64,000 nt of DNA from Jacaranda mimosifolia (taxonomy: Eukaryota; Streptophyta; Magnoliopsida; Lamiales; Bignoniaceae): the NCBI GenBank assembly GCA_018894105.1, contig CM032131.1, positions 9,326,501-9,390,500 of the forward strand. The letters run 5' to 3'. The notes below the pieces were generated by a model that ran no database searches, was not told where the DNA came from, and saw only the letters and a program-made list of their open reading frames with translations. Shown here piece after piece: positions 24,601-36,278 of the stretch; within the stretch, counting starts at the first letter, position 1; each line of letters begins with the position of its first letter. Made by a program: the position numbers and the translations under genes.

Positions 24601-25750
24601 ATGCATGGGCCCAAACTCTTTGCTTTCCACCAGTTCCGGCTACTTGTTTTCCTTTTCCAGTTGGTAGTGGACCTTTCATTCTAGGACAATCCCTCATGAA
24701 GTGTTGGTTACTTCCACATTTCAAGCATTTGCCCTATTTTTTCCAGCATTCTATTTCTTCATGGCCTCAAGCTCCACAAAACCTATACCGCATCGGTGCT
24801 TTGCCTTGATTCAGATCTGGCATCTGATTATTTTGAGGAACTCTTTGAGAAGCACTACCGACCTGAAGTCTTGGTTGCATTCTGTAAACTCCACTGTGTC
24901 CTCTTGAGATTGGCCTTCCTTTTCTGGCTCTATCATCAATCTTTCAAATTTCTTGCAACTTCGATTCAAGTTGTAGAGCTTTATTTACTGCTAAATTAAA
25001 GTTTTGTAAATCCTAGGTGGCCAAACCTCTTCTTAATTCTGCTTTTAGCCCTTGCAAGAACCGTAGAGTCTGCAGAGTTTCATCTCCTTGAACATATGGA
25101 GCATATTGTACCAACCGACTGAAAGTGGTCTCATACTGGCTGACTGACTGATTCCCTTGTATCAGATCCAGAAATTCCCGCTCTCTGGCTAGTTTGGCTA
25201 CTAATGGCATATACTTGTCCTTAAACTCTCGAACGAAGTTTTCTCAAGTTCCGGGGGTATCCACAGCTGTCCACCTACGCTCTATCATCTGCCACCAGCT
25301 TCGTGCAGATTTTGCTAAAAGAAAAGTAGCAAAATGCACTCTCTGCTCATCCAGGTAACGTAATGTCCCGAATATGTTTTCCAAATCTTCCAACCATTCT
25401 TCAGCTTTATGATCATCTAGTTCGCCAAAGAATTTCGGGGGTTGAAACCTCAAGAACCTTTCCAAGGCTCTGTCTTCTATGAGTACTTCTGCCACTCCCG
25501 CTCTGTCTACTGGTTGGCAATCTGGTTGTCTGGGCCTCTATTTTTCCCTATAATTAGGCTCAACCAGGGGATCCATCGCTAGTTGATCAATTTAAGGGGT
25601 TTGGGAAACTTCATCCTCTGGCAGATATCTTGGAAGAACAGGTTCTTCTCTTCTAGGAGCTCAAGGCACATTAGGCCGTCGACCTGGAGGTCTGCCCCTT
25701 ACTTCTGTTCTTGCAGGCATAAGAGGATCAACACTTCTTCTGGATGCCAT
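24600..25750 (-). pseudogene. Gypsy-A gag, broken
   Basis: The likely start is the ATG at 25750-25748 (minus), reading MASRRSVDPLMPARTE; stops occur near 25660 and between there and 25500. The capsid-like gag segment at 25495-25013 has EEWLEDLENIFGTL, ARSWWQMIERRW, FLDLIQGNQSVSQYE and GLKAELRRGLAT, the pattern of the plant retrotransposon gag family (Retrotrans_gag). A short gap breaks it between 25244 and 25210. A zinc knuckle near 24730-24680 reads CLKCGSNQHFMRDC, a complete CX2CX4HX4C. Gag would package element RNA in cytoplasmic particles. Confidence 0.8.
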
Positions 25751-26096
25751 TTATTAAAATCTGATGGAAGTTTAACTTATCAGCCTGGCTTGTAACATAA
25801 TCCTCCACATCCTCAACTAATATAAATTAAAAATTATTAACTTACAATGTTTAATATCGAAAAATAAAATAGATAGATAATCAACAAAAGAAAAATTCAT
25901 TACAGAATAAAACCATTAAAGCTGTTAAGAGTCATACAAGTGAGCTAATATATATAAACCAGCCGAATACCCAATCTGAAAACAAAATGATAGGGTAACA
26001 TCATAAAATGCTTATATTTGAGGGAAATTTTAGTTAACAGTATGTCCACAGTGAAATACTACTGCTATATAAACATACACCTATCCTGACTACTGC

Positions 26097-26853
26097 CTAA
26101 TCCAAATCCTCAACATCGATAACATCAGATTCATCATCTTCCATGGCTTTTTCATCGGACTCTTCCGGATTCAGTTCATCTCTTAAGAAAGCTACATTGA
26201 TACCGCCAATTATGAGCTCATCTTCCATTGCCATTAGATCTGCTGTAGGAGCCTCCGGAACCTCTTTTTCCTCGAAATCTTCTTCAGGTTCTTCAACAGG
26301 GTTCTCATCCGATGCTCTTTCCTGATTCTCCACTGGTCGCTCATCTCTAGGTATGCCCATATGATGACCCTGACCAAAAGGTGGACAAACTCGAGCAGGT
26401 CCTGCATCGGTGTCGATACCAATACTGACACCAATAACTTGATCAATGGTTGTGTGGTAGTGTCTCATCCTTTGACGGATCTCCTCTATGACGGGATGCG
26501 GCACGTCTACAGATCTTCTATAGTCGGCATCTAAAGCATGAAATGTTTCTTCCATACGACATCTCATTGCCCGAAGTTCCTTGATCTGAGTAGCAGCTAT
26601 TCCAACCCTGACTTCTTCTCGCTCGAAGCTTTCCATTATTCGGTCTAATATCCAATTGACGACTTAAGGTGGCATAACTTCATTCTCTCGTCCTACAACG
26701 CTCCATGCATATCATAGAGCTTCTCTTCAAGCTATTGGCAGGTTTGAGATAGATGCTCCTTGTCTTTCCTAAGGCTTTCTAATTCCTGTCGTAAATGTTC
26801 AGGGTCGTTTTCATCCATCGAACCCTTGCCTCTACTAGACGATCCTGCCATTT
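26097..26853 (-). pseudogene. Gypsy-A extra ORF upstream of gag (acidic, function unknown)
   Basis: The open part is 179 aa (26636-26097), starting MESFEREEVRVGIAATQIK. The homologous frame can be followed upstream to an ATG at 26853 (MAGSSSRGKGSMDENDPEHL), through a lysine/glutamate-rich likely coiled coil, but with stops and a frameshift between 26760 and 26637. The middle has a DYRRSVDVPHPVI segment. The last third is strongly acidic and ends SDVIDVEDLD. Gypsy-B has a clear homologue at 35664-36278 with [13 protein letters not shown] and an acidic tail. It is separated from gag by about 350 bp. I do not recognise the family. It could be an accessory protein or a separated gag N-terminal part. 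Confidence 0.6.
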
Positions 26854-27023
26854 TGTAATACTAGTTACAAAATTCCATTAGTAAGAGATGATAATAAAAA
26901 TCACTCCTAAAGCTCAATATTCCTAAAAAAATTCTATGCCCTAACTTTCACGCACCTCCCTACTACTGAAAACTATCGATAACTATTCCAACAATGACAT
27001 TGGCCAAGGTCAACTGCAAGCTA

Positions 27024-27036
27024 GGCACTGATACCA
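27024..27036 (-). other. Gypsy-A primer binding site
   Basis: The minus strand reads TGGTATCAGTGCC four bases inside the 5' LTR, one base off the TGGTATCAGAGCC of Gypsy-B. It fits priming by initiator methionine tRNA. Confidence 0.8.
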
Positions 27037-27040
27037 CACT

Positions 27041-29909
27041 TGTGACACCCTACTTCGGGTAACCCAAAGCTGAGATATCAACTCAATTCAAGCTTAATTT
27101 CTCAACCTTGTAATACACACAATAATTCAAAAGCAACGGAAAATAACTTCAACTTAAATAATAACATTAGCCATAACATTCGAACCAAGGTTCAATTCTT
27201 AAGTACAACAAAATATATACAAACTTAAGGTACCTTAGTCTATTCTGACATATCACAACCATCTATTAGTCCATAGACAAAAGAGACGCAAAACTATTAC
27301 AAAAGAAGCATTTCTATACTTCAAGTCAGAACGTTTTATTCTTAGGCCACCCTATCTGCAAAAGTTATGAAAACGAGGGAGTAAGTCTAATGGACTTAGT
27401 GAGGGATAAATATCAAGCAATAATAGAACCTGTCAAGGAAAGAACATCTCAACAAATCTAGAATCAGCAGCAATATAAGTATAATTACAATTTTAGCAAG
27501 AACAAATGTAGCAACAGAAAACTCCCCTGCCTTATTGCTTCAAGAACCTTTCACAAGCAAGCAGAAACGAGTACGAGCAAGCAAACCCTTACAAAATATG
27601 CATTCCAATGAATCGAGTAAGACATGCATATCATATCACCTTATACCAATCAAACAAGTATTTTTATCAGTATAGCTAGATATACAATTGGTGTGCCCAT
27701 ACGGACTGTATGGCACATAGCAGATACCTAAGCGGTCCACTTAGCGTATTGCGGATACCTATACAGACCGTATAGCGTACCCTGGATACCCAGGTAGGCT
27801 GCAAGGCATGTCCCAATTATCTCAACATTTCTCGAAGGATTGGCACTCAGCCCAAGCACAATCTCCAATCAAGCACAACACAACAACCAAGCACGTACAA
27901 GCCAACTGGCTAGATATCAGGATACAACAAGTGAGTATGCCGGCAAGGCATCTGATAACAATTCAAGCAGGAACAAGCAAGTACGATCAAACAAGTACTA
28001 GACACGACAGACAGGAGTTCTGGGCACCAGAACGAACAAGAACGAGCAAGAACGATTGAATCAGTACAAGTGAACAAGTACGATTGAACAAGTGCAAACC
28101 CTCATAGGGGTATACAAGTCAATAACAAGTAACAAACAAGTACGAGTCTAGCAATTACGAACAAGTACAATCAGGCAATGTACGAGCATGTACAATCAAG
28201 CAAATTAAACCCTCACAGGGGTTATGCCACAAGAACATATACTTATATCAAGGCCAAAATGGCAGACCTGTACAGGGGTTCAACAATTAACGAATAGCGT
28301 GTACAAAACAATAACCCAGAGTGGGAGAACCTCACTGAGTTCAATAATTAACGAATAGATGTAGTCAAAACAATAACGCATAGTGGGAGAAACTCACTAG
28401 GTTCAATAATTAACGAATAGCTATGGTCAAAACAATAACCCAAAGTGGGAGAGCCTCACTGGGCTTATCACAATAATAGATAATTAAAAGAAGTGCCAGG
28501 TCGGCAGACCCTCACCTCAAAATCTCTAATGGTATAAGTTCTGCAGAGTATTGGTCCTCGTGACCCACTTATTCGCCACCTAACCATAATGATATGTATA
28601 TATAGTCAGAACTCATTTTAAATTCCTAATGCAATGGTATCAAATTGATTCTTAACTTCAAATTGCTATTCATCTTATTAACATAATAACTTAAATGATA
28701 ACATCGATAATCTCCGAGAATGGCTATAAGACTAGTTTCTTATTCACAAGGTTCACATATTGATATTAATCATCAATGGCTCAAGATTCCAATAATTCCA
28801 TTACTATCTAATTTAGGTCCTCACTCCAAGTCTCAAGTTTAATTTCTTATAAATTCCATAAATTCCAATTGATACTTAATATAAAGTCCAAGTCCATCAT
28901 CCTAACATCCTTACCATAGGAGAGCTCAACATATATACATATACAATATATCAATCCTCAAGATCTCACCATGGTTACAATTCAAATAAGAATATACATA
29001 CATGCATGAACATACAAATACATATATATGGATTCTTCCAATCTTTTACCACAAGAGCACAACGAAACCTTGAACTCACGAATGGATCACACCACTGCAC
29101 TCGTCTCGACGAGAGGAAGATACTGTCTTCCCGCCGCCGCCGCCGAAAAAGCTCCCAACACCACTGTCTCGCTCCCCTCAGGCTCCTGAATCCAATGTCG
29201 TTGACAGTTTTCAGTTTAAAGTTTTGTAGCCGCCGGAAAAATGGATTTACAGCCCAAAAATCACTTTCCTCCGCCCAACTCCGATCACCGTTTTCTTTCT
29301 CCTCCGCCGTGTCTCAGCCACATGCAACCAGCCCGATCTCTTCTCCTCACCTAGAACTTCCAAACCCACCCCTCAACAGCCTAAAATTCCATTGGAAATG
29401 GAGAAACCCACTTCACCCAAAAATCGGCCCTTCCTCCGCCGTGGTGCTCCGCCGTCCAAAGTTGTGCATGGTGGTGGAAATGAGGTCAGGGGTGGCAAGA
29501 GAATGGATTGGTGTAGTCAGATGGAAGATATGGTGGTCGCCAGTGAGAGTTAGGGTGGTGGTGGTGGCCTTCGGTAGAGTGGAGAAGAAAAGGAAAGAAA
29601 AAGAAATGAAGGAGAATGAAGAAAAATGAAGGAAAACTGAAAACGTGCTGCCCATTTAGTTTAGAATGGAATTTTCCAAATTTGTAATTTAGTCCCCGAT
29701 TCAAGAATTTTCGCATTCGGCCGACAATAATAAAAAAATTACACTTTGACCCCAAATTCTAATTAATCATAAAATCAAGTTATAGCAATATTTATGTAAA
29801 TCACAAAATTTCTTAGAATATCAAATAATCATGGAAATTCATAAAATACAATTAAATGAATTATTTAACAATTATAGTATCAAAATTTAAGAAAAATAGG
29901 GGTGTTACA
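27041..29909 (-). repeat. Gypsy-A 5' LTR
   Basis: 2,869 bp, close to the 3' LTR. It carries the same features: near-palindromes at 27699-27711 and 27761-27773, three 61-62-bp units at 28279-28464, and a purine tract at about 29580-29632. A 207-codon frame on the opposite strand (29006-29629) is open here but broken in the 3' LTR copy, so I do not treat it as a gene. Confidence 0.88.
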
Positions 29910-32330
29910 TATATAAATTTCAATAAAATTTAAAGAAGTTTCTCATTTTATACATATATAAATTTATCATTATTTCATATATTCTTATTTTATACATATG
30001 TATAAATTTATTTAATGAATTTGGATGGCAATGCAATTTTGTTTCCCTCCAACTTTGTATTCCCTCCAAAATTTGGCCCATAAAAAATGTTAACAATTGT
30101 TTTTATTATTAGTTTGACATAATAATTTAACTTGATTTCTTCCAAAAATTTGATTCCCTCTAATAATAATGAATTCTCTTCATTTTTTCGATTCCTCTAA
30201 GTTTTAGCTCCCCCATTCTTTTTTTATAAATAATTTATAGCAAAATTAATTTCTTTTATTTGAGATTATATGATGAATTGACATATAATTTTTTAAATTA
30301 TTAAATGACTTTCTATTATAGTTAAAATACTTAAATAACATATAATTTGGACTTATAAATTTTGATGCTTAAGAATTTAATTTTTTATTATAATTTATTA
30401 CAATATTCTTACAGAAAAATTCTAAAAATTCCTTTAAACAGATAATTAAAGGTTAAATACATGTATAACAAAACAAAAGAAAGAAATCTAGTTTACCATA
30501 ATACTTAATGAAAAGAAAACGGTCCCTGAAATTAGGTCTATTAATGTTACATTTTGTTTATTAATTGTTGTACTGGCCAGTTAAATTTTTTTATAAGTTA
30601 TGGATATCTATATGTTAATTGTGTGTATGTTTGACTATATAAATTGCTAAAATGAAGATAACTTTCGTGGTTTAATATAGTGTAAAAAAAGTATTAACTT
30701 AAAATATATTATTAAATATAATGATTATTAACTTTCATGAACCTGAGCAAGTTGTTCTTAAGAATTAGTTAGTCTACATATTATATTTCCTTCAAAAAAT
30801 AAGTTTCCCTCCAAAAATGTATTCCCTCCAAAGTTTTGCTCCTCCCTTCATTTTGTGTATAAATAGTATATACAAAAATTATTTGTTTTTATCTTATATT
30901 ATAAAATGAATTATGACGTATTATTATGGGGGTTAAAAATTTAATTCTAATCTTTGTTATTATTTATTAGGACATTGTTTTTTAACAAAAATATTTTAGA
31001 AAAATTGTTTATAAATTCTAAAAAATTTAGTCTTTACGTGTAATTAATTTCATTTTAAAAATTAAAATATTCTGTACTGATAGTATGTTGATGTGGACAA
31101 TTTGAACATGCATTTATTGAAAATTTTCTACACTTAATTAACACAAATTATTTCAAAATTGATCGACTTGTATAACTTTAATATAGTTGAAAATTTTGAA
31201 ATTATTTTGAAATACTCATGACATTGTAATATAAACTTAGTAATATAGTTATAAGTTTAATAAATTATTTTTATCCCTATATATTTAATTAAATATTTGA
31301 AGAATTGTTAGCATCCTTAACAAATTTGTAGATGTCGGTTGAAAATTTATATTAAAATTCAAAAATATTTTTCAAAAGCTATTTTGATTATTTTTCAGAT
31401 AAAAATACCCCTGGACTTATTTGTAACTTTAACATGGGGGGTTTAACTTTAATATTATTTAAATTACTCAGAATAAATTTAAATAATTTTATTAATAATT
31501 TTTTTAAATATTAAATAATCTTTTAATTGAAGTTGGATTAAAAAAATAAAATTTTAAAATCATCAACATATCTAAAGTAATTTAATCAAATTTAATTAAA
31601 CATATTTATTAATTATAAAAGGAAAATAAAAATCAAATCCATCTCTTAATTAAATATGATTTTGTTTTTAAATTACATCTCACTAATATTAAAAAATAAT
31701 CATATTTAAAATAATTTAATTAGATTAAGTTGAATATATTTATTAAATATAAAAAAATATTTATTAACTAAAATAAATATTTAAAAATAAAAATAAGATC
31801 TAAAAATGTCATACTAAAAATAATAATTTTAAAATGTTAATTTCACTCTTCCAACCCACTAAAAAAGTTATTGATATATCTTGTTCCCTTCTAAAATACA
31901 AATAAATAAACAATTTTCTCTCAATTCATTTTTCACCTACTACCCAAAATACAAACAAACAACCATCACATTCTCCAACCCCACTTCCGAAAAATCATTT
32001 TTCTAAAATATTTTGACAAAATGCTCTAATTTATAAACAAACAAGCTCTAATTTAAACTAATTTCATTAAATTTATTGATTAATGAAAAATAAGTAAGTC
32101 AAAATGTGTGAGATCTAGAATTTGAACCCTTTGAGACCTTTATGTGTGTATATATAATTAAAAAATTAAATTTATTTATTAATCAAAATAAATAATTTAA
32201 ATAAAAATAAAATCTAAAATTTTATCCTAACAATATAATTTTAATAATTTTAAATAAATAAATATTTTAATTATTTTGAACAAAATAATGTAATAATTTT
32301 AAATAAATAACATACATAAAAAAAATCAAT
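29910..32330. repeat. AT-rich block, copy 1, right piece
   Basis: Continues copy 1 after Gypsy-A and matches about 44023-45678 and 48582-49500. TTCCCTCCAAA-like words recur (near 30040, 30058, 30800 and 30817). The position matching the LTR-C insertion (ACCCCTGGACTTATTTG near 31408) is empty here. No gene or RNA is seen. Confidence 0.7.
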
Positions 32331-32850
32331 TTAGGTTAATTTGATTAAAATTTATTAATTAACAATAAATAAATAAGTAAAAATGTATATATACATACAT
32401 ACATATACATATATATATTTGCTCCTTCTCCCCCCTTCCCCACCCACCTCTTCCAACCAGCCCTCCCCCCCACCACCCCTACCCCCAAGCCAGGCCATGG
32501 CCGACAAATGGCCAGTAGCCAAATCTGGTCGCTGGCGTTGGCGATGGCGATGGCGATGGCAAGCCAGCGGTGAGGGGTTAGGGAGGGGGTGGGTGTTATT
32601 ATATATATATTAATATGATATTTATTTTATATATATTTAGATTGATATTATATATATATGATATTTTTTATTGATATATAAAGTTTTAAATTTTTTTTAT
32701 GAGGATTTTGTTATATATTTTTAAATTTTTTTATTAATTTTTTAAAATTTTTTAATAAAGTTTGATTGGGCATTTCAAAATTTGTGGAATTTTTATAAAT
32801 AAATTAAAATTTTGGGGTTATTGGGTTTTGCCTAAACACTAACCGAATAT
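32331..32850. other. Gene-free stretch with a GC-rich C/G-tract patch
   Basis: AT-rich sequence around a patch at 32412-32600. The patch has C-rich runs at 32425-32490, a hexamer repeat GGCGAT at about 32533-32560, and a G-rich run at about 32573-32597 (GGTTAGGGAGGGGGTGGG). A short frame across it (32383-32613) is low-complexity and not a credible protein. Confidence 0.5.
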
Positions 32851-32855
32851 GAGGT

Positions 32856-35525
32856 TGTAACGACCCCGAAATTTCCGTATTTTCATAAGTAATTATTTTC
32901 ATGGTTTATTTTAATTTTGATGTTATTATTAAATCCTTGGAATTTATTTGATTTCATTTTATTTATTTATTTATTAAGGACTTAATTGCAAGGAAATTTG
33001 AAGTTTGGGATTCAATTGAGGAATCTTATAATGTTAGGGACTTAATCGCAAAAATGGAAAAATTGGATTTTGAGGACACTTGGCAGCTTTCTTCTTTTCT
33101 TCTTTTCCTTCTTCTTTCTTCCTTCTTCATTTTCTTTCATTTTCTTCTTCCCGTTTTCTTTCTTTTCTTCCATTACCGCGACCACCCATCACCACCGTGA
33201 CCATCTCCACCACTCAACCAAGCAACAAACTTAGATTTAACTTCACTATCCTCTTCTCCAGCACCCTCTGAACACAAAACAGCCACCATGCATGGTGGAG
33301 ACGCGGCGGCAGGAGGAGTTTGAAGAAGACCCATTCACGGCCACCGGTGTATCTCTCTCTTCCGACGGTGGATTGTGCATCTGAGGGGTGGTATGGAAAG
33401 CTGAGAGTGTGAGGAAGGTTTTGGGAAGGTTTCATGTGAGTTCGAACGGCCGGAATCCGAGAATCAAGGTGATCGGAGTTGGGCGGCAATTTTTGGAAAC
33501 TTGGCTGAAAATCGAGTTTTTCGGCGAATCCAGGGCTCAAAATTGAAAACTGATCGCACCGTTGGACTCAGGAGCTCGAAAGGAGTCGGACTGCTTGGTT
33601 TGGGATTTTTCTGGCGGCGGCGGTGACCGGGCGGTTTCTTCTGCTCGATCCGACGGTCGCAACGGTATAAGCCATATCTGATTTCGAGCATTAGTTATTG
33701 ATTTGCAAATTTTGGGAGATTATTAATTATGTTGTATTTGAATTTTGTATATATATATGACATTGTATGTTGGAGCTAGGAATTGAATTTTAGTGATTAT
33801 GGAATATTGTGGAGTGTGGATAGTGTCGGAAGGCTATACTTTGATGTATATGATTTTTGGAAATTATTGGAATAGTAATAATATTTTATGAGATTTAATT
33901 AAGTTGGTAGAAATTAATTTGAGGATTTAAGAGTTTATATTCTATAATGGATAATAATTGAATATGGTTAAGTTAAAATATTCAATTGTTGTAAAATTTG
34001 GCATGTCTAGGAGACTTATAGTAGTTTTGGGAAATTATAAGCTTAATTGATTATTGAGACCATTAAATCGACCGAGCTTTGATTATGAATTATTTTGGGA
34101 TTAGGTGAAGGAGATTTGGGTGTTGATTGTCAATAGTTTGACGTTGGACTGAGTAGGAATTTCTACAACCAGGTGAGGGTCTATCCCTCTTGGTACTTGT
34201 TATACCTATGAGGCTCTACCAATATGGCACCCTATTGAGCTATCTGTTATTGAAATTAACCCCTGTGTGGGTTTACTGTTTCTGTACGTTACTCAGAACC
34301 GTGTTTGGATTCTGTTTATTATTTGATTCTGTTCTGAATACCCCTGTGAGGGTTATGTCTGTTCCGTATCTGTTTCTGTTATTCTGTATCAGTTTCTGTC
34401 TGTTCTGGCGCCCAGAATTTTATCTGTTATCTGTTCGGTATCTGTCTGTCATTTGTTTCGTATCTGTAGCCTTGTCGGCTTTTCTATTATCAGTTTGATA
34501 TCTGTTGCCTGACTGGCATTATTTCTGTCTGCTTTGATTTGTTTATCTGAAACCGACAATGTGCTAGGGACTTTGCCCTAGGCATCTGCATAAGCGGTAA
34601 TTTGTTATATGTACGGAGATTGTATGGGCCAAGAGCCAATCTGAGCTATCTGTTTAGTTTGTGAGGCACGCTAGGGATTTCCCCCTGGGTGTCCACGGCA
34701 CGCTAGGGATTTCCCGCTGGGTGTCAACGATACGCTAGAGATTTTCCCCTGGGTATCGGCGGTACGCTAGGGATTTGCCCCTAGGTATCGATGGTGTGCT
34801 AGGGATTTCCCCCTAGGCATCGGCGGTGCGCTATACGGACCGTATGGGCATCTGCTTAGGTGATCAGTTTGTTTGGTATAAGGTGAATCGGCAATACATG
34901 TTTCGATCATCCTTTGAATGTATATGCTTTGGGATTGATTTGTCTGACAGTCTGTATATTTGAAATCTGATCTTGGAGCAACAAGGCAGGAGAGTTTTCT
35001 GTTTGATTAATTGTGCTATTCATTTTTTGTATCCGCATTATCTGTTAGTTGCATTATGATTTGTCGAGTCGAGTTTTTCTCGATGAATTCTTTCTATAAT
35101 CCTCACTAAGTCATTGGACTTAATCCCCATATTTATGATATTACAGATAAGGAAGAGAATTGATCGAGACTGAGAAGAGGAATTAACAATACTTGGGTTT
35201 TCTTTTGCTGATTATATAGAATCCAAGCTATGATGTACTTTTGTATAAGATATGATCACCTTAGAAAGGTTGTGATATGTCATTTTGTATTTTTAAGGTT
35301 ATGATGTATTAAATAGTAAGAGATGAATGTTTTGAACTCTGTTGAGACCTAGTAGATATATATGTTGTTAATTCAGGTTTATAACTACTTGTTGAGGTTG
35401 AATTTTGAATTTTGGTGATGTACGCAACAGAACTATGGGCCTTCTGTTAGCTGTAACTCTGATATTGTAAGTCTGAATCTGTGTGGTACCTTGATTTGGG
35501 TGTTATTCTAAGGAGGGGTGCCACA
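32856..35525 (+). repeat. Gypsy-B 5' LTR
   Basis: 2,670 bp, starting TGTAACGACCCCG and ending GGGGTGCCACA. It has a pyrimidine tract at 33089-33172, five tandem 32-bp units at 34665-34824, and a perfect 6-base-arm palindrome ATACGGACCGTAT at 34833-34845. The CTGTT-rich frame 34190-34498 is part of the LTR and not a gene. Confidence 0.92.
34665..34824 (+). repeat. 32-bp minisatellite, five units, in the Gypsy-B 5' LTR
   Basis: Units start at 34665, 34697, 34729, 34761 and 34793. Each is built on a core RCGCTAGRGATTTNCCCCT followed by GGGTGTC or AGGTATC. A partial unit follows at 34825. The 3' LTR has four units (42218-42345). Confidence 0.9.
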
Positions 35526-35530
35526 GAAGG

Positions 35531-35543
35531 TGGTATCAGAGCC
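35531..35543 (+). other. Gypsy-B primer binding site
   Basis: TGGTATCAGAGCC, five bases after the LTR end. This is the standard plant site for initiator methionine tRNA. Confidence 0.9.
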
Positions 35544-35663
35544 TAGGTTCGACTATGACCTAGGCGAATGAGTATTATTAGGAATTTTAGATCTTTAGTT
35601 GCTTTAAGATATGACATTCGAGGCTAGAGAACTTTATGGCTATTTCAGAATAATGAGATACTT

Positions 35664-36278
35664 ATGGATACTAAAGCAGAGCTGCGACATATGAGATCAA
35701 GGTTGGGAACTCGTGACTATTTATCCGACCGTCTAGTCGTGGACATTGAGCGCGAGAGAGTTCGTATGGGCATTGTAGAAGCACATATTAGTAAACTCCG
35801 AACTATCCGCGTCGATATGGAGACGATGTTTCGCTTCATGGAGAATGACTACAAGCGAACGGTTGATATGCCTCATCCCGCGATCTTGGATATGTCACTT
35901 ATGATGGCACGTTTCTGGGCCGAGATAGACCAGGCAGTTGGAGAAGGATCTGGGATTGACATTACTGCCGGACCCTCAGGGTTACGACCATATCCATATG
36001 TTGTGCGTCCACATCATGCAGGACCAGCTCAGGCACCACCTATGGAGCCAGTGGAGGAACCAGAGGACGATCCTGAAGAGGATCCTGAGGAGGATCCCGA
36101 GGAAAACCCAGAAGCTGTAGCCGGAGCAGTTTCACAGCCTCTAGTCGAAGTACTTTCAGATGATGATGATGAGGATCTAGATCTCATGTGGGACGACCAT
36201 GACCAGTGGATGTCAAACGAAGATATAGAAGAAGATGCGGAGTCTGAGGTTATTGATAGCGGAGATGATAGAACGTAG
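35664..36278 (+). CDS. Gypsy-B extra ORF upstream of gag (acidic, function unknown)
   Basis: An open frame of 204 aa. Residues 1-90 are likely helical and charged ([20 protein letters not shown], then [13 protein letters not shown]), and [13 protein letters not shown] follows. A proline-rich middle leads to a (DPEE)n acidic repeat and a second acidic block with SDDDDEDLD, ending [11 protein letters not shown]. The first half matches the Gypsy-A ORF at 26097-26853 in sequence and in position between primer site and gag. Its end overlaps the start of the truncated gag frame (36235-36278) in another frame. It is the only open retroelement frame here without an obvious lesion. I do not recognise the family, and a role in RNA packaging, gag assembly or chromatin targeting would be speculation. 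The start may lie further upstream in an intact relative. Confidence 0.6.
   Translation: MDTKAELRHMRSRLGTRDYLSDRLVVDIERERVRMGIVEAHISKLRTIRVDMETMFRFMENDYKRTVDMPHPAILDMSLMMARFWAEIDQAVGEGSGIDITAGPSGLRPYPYVVRPHHAGPAQAPPMEPVEEPEDDPEEDPEEDPEENPEAVAGAVSQPLVEVLSDDDDEDLDLMWDDHDQWMSNEDIEEDAESEVIDSGDDRT

Larger units (their letters stand above)
18257..29909 (-). mobile_element. Gypsy-A: Ty3/gypsy chromovirus-type element
   Basis: Minus strand, 11,653 bp, LTRs 18257-21140 and 27041-29909. Both start TGTGACACCC and end GGGTGTTACA. Primer site 27024-27036; polypurine tract 21141-21155. The internal order is extra ORF, gag, protease, RT, RNase H, integrase, chromodomain-like tail, which is the gypsy order. 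The wording of the pol tail (YEE.LVRILD, VLWRNHNVEEATWE) suggests the Tekay/Del chromovirus group. Flanking bases TACAT and TATAT differ by one from a perfect duplication. AT-rich copy 2 (near 44023) serves as the empty site. All genes are broken. Confidence 0.88.

Noticed and set aside
29006..29629. 207-codon open frame on the plus strand
   Set aside because: It lies antisense in the Gypsy-A 5' LTR. The equivalent stretch in the 3' LTR (20240 onward) is broken, and the protein is low-complexity with no family resemblance.
32383..32613. Short frame rich in tyrosine, isoleucine, proline and tryptophan-arginine repeats
   Set aside because: Encoded by microsatellite, C-run and GGCGAT repeat; not a plausible protein.
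34190..34498. 102-codon hydrophobic frame, repeated at 41743-42051
   Set aside because: Both copies are in the Gypsy-B LTRs. The hydrophobic look comes from CTGTT/TTCTG-rich DNA, and the pair exists only because LTRs are duplicated.
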